A DNA stretch of 64,000 bases from NCBI GenBank assembly GCA_016808115.1, contig JAEQBH010000997.1, positions 992,001 through 1,056,000 of the forward strand, in the 5' to 3' direction. The notes under the pieces are model-generated. The model had not been told where the DNA came from. It saw only the letters and a program-made list of their open reading frames with translations, and did no database searches. Position 1 is the first letter of the stretch, and each line of letters starts with the position of its first letter. Positions 44,301 to 55,300 of the stretch are shown in pieces. The stretch is from Tetrastigma voinierianum (taxonomy: Eukaryota; Streptophyta; Magnoliopsida; Vitales; Vitaceae). The position numbers and the translations under genes are program-made.

Positions 44301-45658
44301 TGATTCGCACATAAACGTGTAGCTAGGTAGCTTCCAAACCAACAAAATTTATAAACCTAAACCTTCTACAGCGATAGCCTAGCTACTGCAGTATAGTGGC
44401 TTTAGGGTTGAACTTAAGGATGAGTTTTCTTTGCACAAATGACTTGCAGTTGGCTCAAAAAGGTGAATTTCAATTTGGATTTTGGGATTTTGTAAAAACA
44501 GTGGAGGGGATTGGTTTCATATTGAAAATAAATTGAAATAAAATATGAAAAAGAACTCCTTGAAGCATTGAGCTACTGGGTTTAAGATCCTAAGGTAAAT
44601 TCGAGGTTCTTGGGTCCTTTTCCTCGCGTTAGGGAGGATGACCTATAGTCATTTCTCAAACCGGATGTTCATTTGGCTTTTAAAATCTGAACTCTAACAA
44701 TTTTCCTTTTGAAACAAAGCATTTATTGAGCATAAATGCTCCCGGACAGTGAAAACATGTCCCCTGATCAAACCTACAGTGACTCATAAAAGACAACTAA
44801 CCGAATCTCAGTGGATCTAGCAATAAGCATCCACTGAACCCAAAAAGATTTCCAAATACTAGTTAATCAAGGCATCTCAAGAGGGTTTAAACCTAGATTG
44901 AAAGATAGAAACATAAATGCTAATAACTGCTTGCGTTAGAAACAGGAGAACAAAATTTTTACCTTAAAACCATTGCCTAGTAGCCCTCCTCTTCAAGGAT
45001 GGAGGGGTTTCATCCATGCATCAGCAGGTTGTCATCCTCAGGGGGTGCTTGGCTTGAATGATAAAAATGAAAATGAAAGAAAGGGGAGAAAATAAAGGGG
45101 AAAAGCGGCGCATGAAATTTATTCATAAGTAAAAAAGTCTCCCTTTACGGTGTGTACAAATGGCTTATATAGCCACCAAGACAACAAAATTACCCGAAAT
45201 TACATTTGGAACTATCACTATTACATAGTGGGTAAAATGGGGAACAAACCAAAAGTGACAAAAAATTAGCGTAAGGCGCGAGGAGAGTGAGCGGTGGCGG
45301 GGCGAGCGGTGGCGGGGCGGGGAAGCTTTTTCGTAGGTTGCGAAATTCTGCAGGTTGCGAAATTTTCGCAACCTTGCAAAATTCCTGCAGTGCTAATTTT
45401 TTTTTTCACTTTTTGCTTTTTTTTCCTTCTGGGATCTGATCTGCAACCCAAGTGAAAGGATCGGCTCGGGTTCGTGTTTAATTTGACTCGATAGTTTGAC
45501 CGATTATCTGAAACTACAAAAATAGCCACAAAATGCGATTAGTAGTATAGTTAGGACCTTAATGTGCTAATTGGGTTAATTACACTGATTAGTGCACAAA
45601 AAGGGCTCAAAACCTACAATAAACAGGGTTAAAAATAGCACTTTTTGGGAACTAATCA
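44301..45658 (-). mobile_element. 3' LTR of the Athila derivative
   Basis: TGATTCGCACATAAACG on the left, AACTAATCA on the right, 1358 bp. A reversed TATA box (GGCTTATATAGCC) sits at about 45163-45175. U3 GCGAAA/TTTCGC palindromes lie at 45340-45380, plus a GCGAGCGGTGGCGGGGC tandem at 45285-45320. Confidence 0.8.
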
Positions 45659-45670
45659 CACCCCCCAACC
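45659..45670 (-). other. Polypurine tract of the Athila derivative
   Basis: CACCCCCCAACC on plus, i.e. GGTTGGGGGGTG on minus, immediately upstream (element sense) of the 3' LTR. Confidence 0.75.
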
Positions 45671-47198
45671 GAAACATTGCTAGTCCTTGCTTGATGAAGA
45701 AAGAAAAGACGATAAAAAAATCAAAATTATGTTCACAAAAATGATATTTCAAAGGTTGCGAGATAGGTAATGCCTAACCCTCGATGAGAATCAAGCGAGA
45801 GCCCTTGCTTGATAACTATCTCGAGAGAATGAATGCCATACGAATTGAGTATCGAGCCTCCCTCTTGGTGAATCAACCGAGAGACTCCACTAAAGCCCCT
45901 AAGTGTTTGTTTGATCGGTTCTCAACAATAGCCTTAAGTGCACTCTCCTGACAAAGCTCTTTGCCTCCACCTAGGACACTAACCCAGCGTAAATGGATCG
46001 TATACCATTCTTTATTACAACTCTTTTGTATTGTGAGTGCGTGAAGTGGCCTGCCCCAGAAAGTCCATGCGAGGGGATGCACCGATGACTCCCAACCAAT
46101 TAAGACTTAGGGCACCAAGTCGCAAGGAACTTTTCGACCACTCGCCCGGGTTTCACCTCGGACTTTGAGATGATTTCGAGACTCCGGTACCTGACTTGCT
46201 AAGCCTCGTCCATCCGCCGGCGCCAGCGAGCCTGAAGTCGGTGACTCCCGACCGGTTGGCAGAGACGCGAGAACTTTTAAAGACTTTCACCAAGTATACC
46301 CCTCGGATTGTGCTCGGGTTTCAGGCCAAAGCGTTGCAATTTTCTTTTCTTTTTTTGTTTTTGTTTTCTCTTCTTTTTATTTTGGAAGACACGTTGACCT
46401 TAACTTTTCATGGGGTCCTTAACTATTAAAGGTAGTCGATGAAACTAGGGCCAGGTTTTGCAAGGTTTAGGAGGTTAGGTAGTTTTTCAACTTATTGAAG
46501 AAGCACGATGTGCCACCGGTGTGTAGCTAAATTTAAAAGGTGGAAGAAAGGTCGAAAGCAGCAAAATTCAAGGCGATCATTCACTTGCATGAAACCGATC
46601 TAACATCAACAAAATTGGATAATGTTTCAATTTTTCAAACTGCAGGCTAGGCAAAACACAAAAAAAAAAAAATAAATAAGAAAAAGAAAAAAAGGGTGCA
46701 ATTTTTGAAAACTGCAAGTGCAAGTTGTAAAGTGTGTATTATATATAAAAAAATGACTATATTTTTAGTTTTCAAAAAACAAACTAACAAATTTTCACAA
46801 ACAAAAACAAACAACTATACAAAAGAAAACTAAATAGCAAGTCATTAAACTAACAAAACAGTTTGCTCAAAATGGAAACAAAACATTGGGACAAATGTCA
46901 CTCTTCGCTAACTCTCCCCTCAACCAAATGTCTTATTGTCCGCAATGGGGTTTGGATTGGAAATTTAGGGAAGGAAGTGTTACCTCCTTGATGATATGTA
47001 CCTGTTTTTGGATAAGAGACTTCGCAAGCTTTCCACCGAGACCTTATTCACTCAATTTGGGCTTCAAATGAACAAGTTGAAAGAAGAAAATAGAGGAAAA
47101 AAGTTACCAGTTTGAGCATTTTGAAAATTATGCCTTTATCAAAATTTCAAAATTGTTCTTTTTGATTATATTTATATTTTACACTCTCTAATCTTTCC

Positions 47199-47479
47199 AA
47201 AAGTACCAAGAATGCGTAAAATGGAGTTCAGATAAGAAAGTTATGGGCGAAACAAAATAGAGACGTGTGTCATAAAATTAACCCCGTACACGCAATTTTT
47301 TTAATGTATATATTGATTTTTGAAATATATATATATATATAAAAGTACCAAGAATGCGTAAAATGGAGTTCAGATAAGAAAGTTATAATAAAACAAAATT
47401 GGATAGATCAAGTGAAGTTGCGAAAATTCGCAACCCCGTACATGCAATTTTTTTTTTAATAGAAGTATATTGATTTTTG

Positions 47480-47482
<3 letters not shown>
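47199..47482. repeat. 142-bp direct duplication, each copy ending in (AT)n
   Basis: Both copies start AAAAGTACCAAGAATGCGTA, at 47199 and 47341, and continue AAATGGAGTTCAGATAAGAA, then CCCCGTACA(C/T)GCAATTTTT, and end TTGATTTTTGAAATATAT. The second copy contains an extra hairpin, GTTGCGAAAATTCGCAAC at 47417-47434, absent from the first. Confidence 0.85.

Positions 47483-47558
<76 letters not shown>
47482..47558. repeat. (AT)n microsatellite, ~77 bp
   Basis: Uninterrupted AT dinucleotides, the longest simple repeat in the window; a shorter sister run is at 47325-47340. Confidence 0.95.
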
Positions 47559-47562
<4 letters not shown>

Positions 47563-47839
47563 AATTATAATAATAATAAAATAAAATAAAATAAAAAAAA
47601 TAATAATAAAATAAAAGGAAAAAAAAGGTACACTATTATAGGTGGTCATGAGCTTGCACTCCCATGCGAAAAATTTGACCCAAACCACAAAATAAACATA
47701 GGAAAATGCGTAAATTGAAAATAATTCAAAAAAACAAATATTAATTTAAATTAGAGAAAATCTAAAAAGAAAAATTAAATAAATCAAAATAAACTAAAAT
47801 AAAATAAAATACGAAAAATGAAAACAAAAAGTGGGGGAG

Positions 47840-49080
47840 ACTGAGCCCGCCCCCACCAATTTCCTAAACCAGCCTCTCAAGCCTTTTGATATTGAACCGG
47901 TGGAGCTAATGGAATTGCTGAGGTCCAGGTGCTTCATGTTTGAACTAGCACCCGAACCATCCACTATGCCATGCAGTGTGAGCAGTTGCTAATGTATTTG
48001 ATGTAGTGGCAAAGGTTTGAACATAGGCCACTAACTTCCTAAAGATTTGCACAAGTAGTGTAGATGGGATGGCCTCAGCTTTAGCAGCAAGAGTTTTGGG
48101 TGTGGATTGTGTTGTAAGGATAGTATGTGATATATACTTGGTCAAGAGAGACACAAGTATAAACAGTTGTCGTGGCCTGGGAAGTGGGCTTCAGCCCTTT
48201 TCCATTTCTTCCTTTCCACTACCCTCCTCAATTAGCATTGGGGAGGTTTCTTCTCTTCTCCCAGCATACAGTAGAACCGCATTCGAGGATTCAAAATTTT
48301 CATCTGCACTCTTCTCAGAAGTTGTCAGACACCCGCCTCCTCCACCATGGTGTCACTCAGCCAAATACCTCAGCGCTCTCTTCCTCTTGATGAATGTGCT
48401 GATTAATTTGAAATGGAGTTCTGTGATGTCAATTTTCTCGATCAAGGTCACTTTGAAGCACATCTAATTTTTTTCGTTTGGGGAGACGAAGCAGACAATT
48501 CTTGTCTTAATTTAAGTATCAATGTCTTTCTTGCTTCTTCCACAATGTCACCACCACTAGGTTCATAAATAGTTTATTCAACCTGGAGAAGGACCTGTGG
48601 TGGTTGAGTCGTAGAGTTGAAGCATACTATGGGAGTAGCTGTGAGGCATACTGCTCCCATGAGTGATTTAGGTGGTTCCCCCAACTAGGGTTGTAAGCAT
48701 TTCCATATGGTGCATTTTTTGGAGGTACCATGCATGAGGGCACACCTATCCGTGGAGGGTTTCTATAGTCCCTCATGGACCTATATGTATTAGGGTTTCT
48801 CTCCACTGGGTATTGACCATGATGTTCTTCCTTTTTTAGGATGTTCCATTTATCCCAAAACTAATATTCAATTTAGAATCAAATTCTGAAGAATAATAAC
48901 TTTAATCAACTCATTCTTCGATTTGTAATCCAACAAACATGGATTCCTCCAAGAAACAGGCAACACCCAAATCTAATCTAGAACAATCCTACTTAATAGG
49001 TTAGGGTTACCTAAAAATAAATAAATAAACTGTGAACTGAAACCAAGAAGACTAACAGTAAAATATATACAAAAAAAAAA
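47840..49080 (-). pseudogene. gag: Shortened gag of the Athila derivative
   Basis: On minus, from about 48790 leftwards, the reading is SMRDYRNPPRIGVPSCMVPP followed without a gap by KNAPYGNAYNPSWGNH. In the complete relative these two blocks are about 830 bp apart (near 11020-11070 and 11890-11930), with the capsid core and zinc knuckle between them. The capsid core is therefore precisely missing here. Further left only short frames remain, for example 48154-47945 with TTQSTPKTLAAKAEAIPSTL. The product, if made, could not form a normal particle. No pol motifs are seen. Confidence 0.7.
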
Positions 49081-49155
49081 TGATAAAAGAAATTCACCAT
49101 GACTTGTGATGAGGATCACAATTATTTATCAGGTCATCATTTGCACTTAGGCACC

Positions 49156-49174
49156 ATCCCCGGCAACGACGCCA
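49156..49174 (-). other. Primer-binding site of the Athila derivative (Asp-tRNA type)
   Basis: Minus strand TGGCGTCGTTGCCGGGGAT, two bases inside the 5' LTR end. It is the best-preserved such site in the window. Confidence 0.85.
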
Positions 49175-49176
49175 TT

Positions 49177-50496
49177 TGATTCGCACGTAAACGTGTAGCT
49201 AGGTAGCTTTTGAACCAACAAAATTTATAAACCTAAACCTTTCTATCATATAGCCTAGCTACTGCAATATCAAAACAGCTCTAGGGTCAAACTCGTGGAC
49301 GGGTTTTCTTCGCACAAATGACTTGCGCTTGCTCAAAAGGTGAATTTAAATTCGATTTTTGGATTTTGTAAAAAACAAGTGAGGTGAACGTCGCATCGAA
49401 AACAAATGGAAACAAAATGCCAAGTTGAAACCTCTCAACACTGTAATACTATGCCAAGATCCCACAAAATGATATCCTGTCCTTTCCTCACACGAGATGA
49501 CTTATATCACTTCCCAACTCCATCTCTACTTCCGACTTTCAAAATCCACAACCCCAACAACCTTCCTTTTGAACAAAGTATTTATTACATAAATGCTCCC
49601 GATAGTGAAAAACATGTCCCCGATCTACCTTACAATGACCCATATATAGAAGACAACTAACCGAATCTCAATGGATCCGCTCAGGTCCACATCCACTGAA
49701 CCCAAAAAGATTGCCAAATACTGGTCAATCAAGGCATCTCAAGAGGGTTTAAACCTAGATTGAAAGATAGAAACATAAATACTAATAACTGTTTGCGTTA
49801 GAAACAGTAGAACCAAAATTTTACCTCAAAACCATTGCTCAGTAGCCTCCTCTCTGGTCTAGACTTGGAGGGGGTTTAGGCTTCTAACCATCCTTTGCTC
49901 ATCCCTGCGGTAAGCCGGCAGCCGAGAAAATGAAACACTCATAAAGAAAATGGGAGAAAATAAAGCAACTGAAAATCGACCGTGCGCATCAAAGTCCCAT
50001 TCCACCGAAAAAAGTCTCTTATAAAAATAAAAAACGGATATATAGCCACCAAGACAAGCAAAATTACCAAATTACATGAACTATCATTGTTATTGTGAGG
50101 GTAAAATGGGAAGTAGAACCAAAAAGACAAAGAGTCAAAAGTAAAAAGGCGCTGAAAGTGAACAATGGTAGAACTTGAACAAGATAAGAGGAAAGGTTTC
50201 ATTGTGTCATAAATTTTCAAGAACCCCGCAAAAATTCCCGCAATGCTCAATTTTTTCACTTTTTGCTCTTCTTCCTTTCCCTGATCTGACTGCAATCGCA
50301 TTTATTTAACTCTGCCTTCTGTTTGAACTTCGACTTGATAATTTTGGCCTGATTATCTTGCAAAACTAAAAATAGCCACAAAAATACGACGCAGTGCAGC
50401 CGGGACTTTATGCCAATTTGTTAATTACACTGATATACACAAAAGGCAAAACCCGCAATAAACAAAGGCTAAAAATAGCACTTTGAGCACTAATCG
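49177..50496 (-). mobile_element. 5' LTR of the Athila derivative
   Basis: TGATTCGCACGTAAACG on the left to GAGCACTAATCG on the right, 1320 bp, collinear with 44301-45658. U3 palindromes are more decayed here (50210-50260). Confidence 0.8.
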
Positions 50497-50501
50497 GTGT
50501 T

Positions 50502-50990
50502 GAACCTATGAATTCTCTACTATCCTGAGAAATTCTAGAATGTCTCTACTATGTATATGTAAATCCAAACTACCATGAATGATTCCTAGATTACTCTCCC
50601 ACATCTCCATGGTCTTCCATATCCTTCCACATTTTTCCACACCTTCTACACATCGTGTGGACACTTCAAAGATTCTCTACACCGTAGACTTCTCCACGGC
50701 CCTAGAACCTTCCACATAATCCTGGCCCGTGAAGCAAGTCCTCTTGGCCAGCTCCCAGAAACATTCCCTCTCCTTATATATGGCTCCTAAGGGCCTCTTG
50801 TGCCCATTGAGGCATCCTTCCACAGATGTCAGTCTGTAGAGGAGTCTGCTACATATCTCTATGTTTAATTCCTACAACCGTGATCAATGGATCTTTCTTA
50901 TCGAGCGAACTCTACAATATATATCCTATGAGTGGGAAGGAAAACTTTAGGAGGGAATAAGGCATATTATACCTATGACATCAGTAGAAG
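50502..50990. other. Unidentified sequence right of the nested Athila derivative, LTR-like
   Basis: Pyrimidine-rich in parts (CTTCCATATCCTTCCACATT near 50613) with CTCCTTATATATGG at about 50771-50784, a TATA-like context. No ORF or domain. Probably the other half of 43913-44295. Confidence 0.3.
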
Positions 50991-51614
50991 ACTAGGTCGT
51001 TGGCAATCAGATAAAGCAAAAACAAGATGATCCGAAATGGCTTGCTTCGAAAAGTACATGATTCCATTCCCACTAGAATCATCACACTAGCCTTACAACA
51101 CTATTTGCAGGAAAAGGCAGTGGGTAAGAACAAAAGAAGAATAAGTAAGGCTTGATTGGCTGAGGAATGATTTATTTCTCTTTCTTGAGGAGCTTTCTAA
51201 GTCCTATGAGTTTGGAATGACTATGTCTCTCATCCAGTTGGTAAGTTATTTCTGTCGAGAAAGGGAATGCACTTTCAAGTCGAGCATGGTCTATTGCTAA
51301 AGGCCTATTTCCATATTATCTTTGTAGGGGGCTTCGGCTTCCCTCTTACACATCAACTGAAGACCAATCCAAGATTGAAGATAGACTAGATTGATAGAGC
51401 ATAGGAAATAAGAATATCTGAAGTCCGATCAAAGCATAAACGTTAATTATAGTTATAAGCTCAACACATGGGATTTTACTTATTTCCTTGGCTTAGGAGT
51501 TAAGACTAGACTCTGGGAAGTAAAGGAAGCAAGCTATGGTGTAGGTCGGGCTAATCGTTAAGCAACAGCCTAAGACAATGCCGCATACCAACCATAACTT
51601 ATTAGGCTCGGTCA

Positions 51615-51750
51615 AGAACCTAGTAGTATCGTTTAAGTACATGGTGGAAGTTCCTCTTTTGACCTCTTGATCTTTGAGCTTGGTGGCCTTAAAAAAGCGC
51701 TCTAGCTGCCACAAGCGGTTATCCAGCTCCCTACCATCCTTTTTGTCCAT
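51615..51750 (-). pseudogene. gag: Isolated gag fragment of a Ty3/gypsy element
   Basis: On minus from 51750: DKKDGRELDNRLWQLERFFK, then ATKLKDQEVKRGTSTMYLND. The pattern E-L-D-N-x-L-W-x-L-E-R-[FY]-F-x-A-[TV] followed by K-V-x-x-A-x-x-Y-L-x-D is that of a Ty3/gypsy gag core (about 45 codons retained). It ends abruptly after about 51615, with no LTR or pol nearby, and is embedded in mitochondrial-like DNA. Confidence 0.6.
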
Positions 51751-52374
51751 TATAATTATATAGGTCTTGGTTTCAGGTCTCTCTAGCCAAAGGTACCCTT
51801 GTCTCCATTGGCCCTAATCAACTTCCGCATAAGGGAGTCCCTGCGCATTTCTTCTACCTTTTATTATAGAGTGGCAACCTTCTTCCTTTGCTTCTTTAGC
51901 CAACCAAGCATTGACTAATCCAAGCTCCTTTCCACTCATCTCCTAAAAGTAAGTAATTCCATAAACCTTTGTTCAATAGGACCCATGGAATGGAAGGAAT
52001 GAGGCAGGACTAACCGACAAGGACCGATTTGAGTTGGAGCTTAAGCCTAGACTCAAATAAGACCCCCGCCTTATCCACAACACATGTGTGGTCCAGCTGC
52101 GCCACTCTTTTTCGATTAGCCTTTCACCTTGCTTTCTCTTGTCTCCTTCAGTCTATCAGAACCAAGGTACTTTAGCCTATAACTAGGATTGCTAGTCTAA
52201 CTAGAGTACAGGGGAGAGACAGGCCCTTACTCGCCTATCAAATCTTTATTTCTCTTATTTCTCCCCCAAGAAAATCTGATATGAGAAGGAAATTAGGGAT
52301 TTGTTGGCAAGAAGAGGTTGATTTATGAAGAAGCCGCTAATCGGGAACAGGCAGAAGCTAGAGATTAGCTGATT

Positions 52375-52965
52375 TTAATGACGAAGACGATTATCCACCA
52401 AAGATAAAAGCAAATAGAAAAGATCGATCATAAACTTCATGGAATCCAAGCTCCCTCTACAACCAGGTTCTTTACACTCAAAGTCTTTACTTTGTTTGGT
52501 CTGGTCTATCAACCAATACTCGAGAGTAGTAGCTTCCCTTAAGTCTTTCAATTCCGAGTTGAGGGATAGGGAAGAGAGGGAAAGCATATAACGTAAGTAA
52601 ACAAAAGATGACTCATTCAGATATGAACTTTCAAATGAAGAGAAAGAATTCTTGATAGTATACGAAACTGTCCTTTCCTTGCTTTCTAGGCTGTCTATGC
52701 TTTCCACTCCATCCAAGACTTTTCGCCTCTTGTAAACATTGGATTCAGCTTTTTTCAAAGAAGGCCTAGTCCTATCACACTCTTCATTCGAAAAATAGCC
52801 TCTCCCCAAGCACACTAAAGAAAAGAACCCCAAGAAAAGAGCAAAGATGATGTATTCTCTTCCATCGATGATACGATCAAGTGTGAGACTGAAATTAGAA
52901 ACAAGGAGTTCTAATAAAGAGGGATCATCAAACTTTGGTTTTGTCCTTGTTTCTTCACCTAGCAT
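52375..52965 (-). CDS. Orphan ORF, 196 codons, one probable membrane segment, unrecognised
   Basis: ATG at 52965 (minus) to stop at 52375-52377. The N-terminus is polar; residues about 38-54 (EYIIFALFLGFFSLVCLG) form a clear hydrophobic segment preceded by R-E and followed by R-G, so a single-pass membrane protein is possible. The rest is Ser/Leu/Glu-rich with many S-S-x-x-S patterns, and a second weakly hydrophobic stretch lies near the C-terminus (MIDLFYLLLSLVD). I do not recognise a family. It is the longest uninterrupted frame in the mitochondrial-like blocks and is not overlapped by retroelement coding sequence. Plant mitochondrial genomes contain many such non-conserved ORFs, some transcribed. 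Chance remains a real alternative. Confidence 0.25.
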   Translation of the reverse strand: MLGEETRTKPKFDDPSLLELLVSNFSLTLDRIIDGREYIIFALFLGFFSLVCLGRGYFSNEECDRTRPSLKKAESNVYKRRKVLDGVESIDSLESKERTVSYTIKNSFSSFESSYLNESSFVYLRYMLSLSSLSLNSELKDLREATTLEYWLIDQTKQSKDFECKEPGCRGSLDSMKFMIDLFYLLLSLVDNRLRH

Positions 52966-54649
52966 GGCTTGTTTCCCTTACGATAGGTTTCATTTGCTCA
53001 TCGAAATACACCCGTCATTCCGACACTTTAAAAGAAAAGATCATAAGGGCCTATTCCTTCCCGAGGACAACTGAAAAGGTCTCATTCACACCAAACAACA
53101 ACCGAAGTGGTAGGCTCAACATCACCAAGTGCTCACTACCCTTAGGCAAGAAATGACTTAGAGTAAAGCTATCTCGCTCTTAGAGTAGAGCTATCTCGCT
53201 CACCCTAGCTACACTTGGGAGAGGACGAAAGCCATAGAGACTTTGAACAAGACAATAACTACAAGGATCATACTATATTATATTTCCCTATATTCTATGT
53301 TATTTACACGGATACTCCCCACTCACAGCTATAAGAATTGGTTCGTTCCCTTTATTAAATCATCCTATTCTGATTCCCCTTTTGCTACTCCACAATGCTC
53401 TTTCTAGGAGGTTCTCTTCCCCTTCGAAGTTACCCGTGAATCTCCCCTTTAGATCTTACCACCGAACTGACCTTTCGCGCTCTTCGAAACCTTTTCCAAT
53501 TTGACGGAATGGTAGTTTTCAATCTCGTTTGAGTAGGTGAGAAGTATTAGGCTTTCATTCGATTTGTTCTAGATTGGATAAACCAGCAAGGAGGGTCTTT
53601 CCTAGGTTGAACATGCAACTAAAGGGCATAGCTATGTAAACGCAAGGTTTGCTCCAGTAGAAAGATGGCCCCAAACCCGTTTGACCTACAAATTAGCTTT
53701 GCTAAAGCAATACTCTCAGGGTAAGGATAGGTGGCAACCCTCACCGATGTGAGTGATTGGACACAACATCTTGTCCCAACGGAGCGGCATTCCTTAGCAC
53801 GAAATTCGACAGACAACAAGAAGCAAGGGAGCGCCGGAGCCTTTACCATCCCGCAAAGGCCAGCAAGAATTTATGGAATCTCATCTCACCAAGGAAGGTC
53901 TGATTGTGGTGGATCCGGCATGCTACCTTGTAGCTTCCTCCCTGTGGAAAGCAAAGGGACGAGGAACGATAAGGCTTATAACGAGCGACTCTTTCATGAC
54001 TCCGGTTACATGCTTTAATGATATGGTCTCTTGTCATTCTATCCGACCTTTCTCTGATCTTGTTTTCGCTACTAGATTGATCAGAATCAATGACTCTGGA
54101 CTAAAGCTAGTACAAAGCCTTCTTTAGGTATGTATTGCATTGAGCTACAATTGGATATTTCCACAATTTAGGAGAGAGCACCATTTCTATCATATTTCAA
54201 AGGGGGGTAGGAGGGTGACTGACTATTGAGGTTGACTAGGTCCTTAGAAGCTCCTTTTTTTCTTGCTTTTACCGTCTCTGTATGCCTTATGATGCCCTTT
54301 GTTCTAAGTTTGGTAAGTCCGAGTCAAGCCTTTCATCTTTCTCTCAGAGTTAGTAAGTTCTTCCTGCAAAGTGATTCACTCCACCACTTAGAAAAATGCT
54401 TCTGCTCAACTGAAAGTCTGTCATGTCAAAGAGAATGTAGAACCCACACTCACTAGGTTTCACAGGCCTTCCTGCAAGAAGTGTCCAGCCTCATCTCTAT
54501 CTCTTTCTCAAATAAGGTCTTTATTAGCTAGGTGAGCTGGAGCTTAATCCTGAAGCTTTTCCCGACTCTCTCTAGTCTTAAGTATGATGTGAGCATCGCT
54601 CTTCCCCTCCTTTGCCTGACACTGACACTACCAGTTTTCTACAAGTCTC

Positions 54650-55276
54650 TTTGTCTCTCGGGTCTCCGTCTAGTGAGGTAGAATTGGTCATCTACCACAT
54701 CGAATTCTTCTAGGGGGAGGACCATTCCTAACCTCTTCAAAGGTTTGTAGGAGCATCTTCATGAGCATGAATGATTGTAGGTACCTATGGGAATTCTTAG
54801 GCTTTCCTCGATGAGGGATCTTTAGTAATGAATGATCATCCTTAGCCTTATGGTGGTTGAGTCTCAGTTGAATGGAGGGCTCTGAATTGAAGTTCAAGTC
54901 CATATGTGTAAGATGTGTTGTTCATTTTGGGTTGTTTATGTGAATTGTATGGATTTCCTTTCTAGTGAAAATGTCTTCCTTATTTTCTGATGACTACTTT
55001 GTTCTAAGGTTAGTTGGTTTGGCTTTCTCTTCTGTGGTGTGAGAGTCTATTTAAACTGGTTGTTCAATGTTCTTCTTTCAATTTGCTGTCTTGAATCTCC
55101 TTTTCAGTCTCACTTTCTATCTCTTAGAGGTGGCACCCCACTCTTTAGGGTTGGTGCAGCCTTTAATGAGCACTATGTTGTAAGAGTTTTAGGATACAGG
55201 TCAAGTAGTAGCTGATGTGACCAAATCATATATATATACAAATTTATAACACCATTACCATAGGACTATTTGCTAA
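54650..55276 (-). mobile_element. 5' interior (leader and putative gag start) of a Tat-type element
   Basis: Lies on the downstream side (element sense) of the primer-binding site at 55277-55294. It holds an open frame on minus at 54903-54688 beginning MDLNFNSEPSIQLRLNHHKA, which could be the start of gag, but no motif confirms it. The left junction with mitochondrial-like DNA is near 54640. The rest of gag-pol is absent. Confidence 0.4.
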
Positions 55277-55294
55277 TCCCCAGTAAAGGCACCA
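55277..55294 (-). other. Primer-binding site, Asp-tRNA type (degraded)
   Basis: Minus strand TGGTGCCTTTACTGGGGA, about four differences from the site at 49156-49174 over the shared length. It is positioned six bases from the LTR end. Confidence 0.6.
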
Positions 55295-55300
55295 GAAACT

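Larger units (their letters stand above)
45671..47835 (-). other. 3' noncoding interior of the Athila derivative
   Basis: No gene. 46080-46350 matches in reverse the 3' region of the plus-strand relative (16810-17120), including the GGGAGTCATC and GGTTTCA-type strings. The remainder is A/T-rich, with two simple-repeat runs and a 142-bp duplication listed separately. The open frame on minus at 47383-47688 is a product of the (AT)n run. Confidence 0.6.
44301..50496 (-). mobile_element. Non-autonomous Athila derivative: LTRs, PBS and PPT present, gag shortened, pol absent
   Basis: Minus-strand element of 6.2 kb. LTRs are 44301-45658 (3' LTR) and 49177-50496 (5' LTR); both begin and end with the TGATT/AATCA family termini (the last base at 50496 is G). 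A near-perfect primer-binding site and a G-rich polypurine tract are present. The interior is only about 3.5 kb, against about 6.9 kb in the relative at 9055-18979, and contains no protease, RT or integrase. Flanks are GTGTG (44296-44300) and GTGTT (50497-50501), a target duplication with one mismatch. It would have needed enzymes from a relative to move. Confidence 0.8.
50991..54640. other. Mitochondrial-like DNA block
   Basis: Same texture as 2871-4614 and 22294-25792. It carries a gag scrap (51615-51750) and a 196-codon orphan ORF (52375-52965). Other open frames (53731-54018, 53873-54127, 54226-54456 on plus; 53619-54037 on minus) show no domain. No tRNA or mitochondrial exon recognised. 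Both edges are estimated. Confidence 0.4.

Noticed and set aside
47383..47688. Minus-strand frame with a long Ile-Tyr repeat
   Set aside because: Produced by the (AT)n microsatellite inside retroelement noncoding sequence.
43937..50508. Inverted match ATAGGTTCA / TGAACCTAT on either side of the nested Athila derivative, as terminal inverted repeats of a DNA transposon
   Set aside because: Only nine bases, not at matching distances from any boundary, and no transposase; likely chance.
2871..54640. Search for intact mitochondrial genes, tRNAs or rRNAs in the mitochondrial-like blocks
   Set aside because: I could not recognise any; naming one would be guesswork without alignment.
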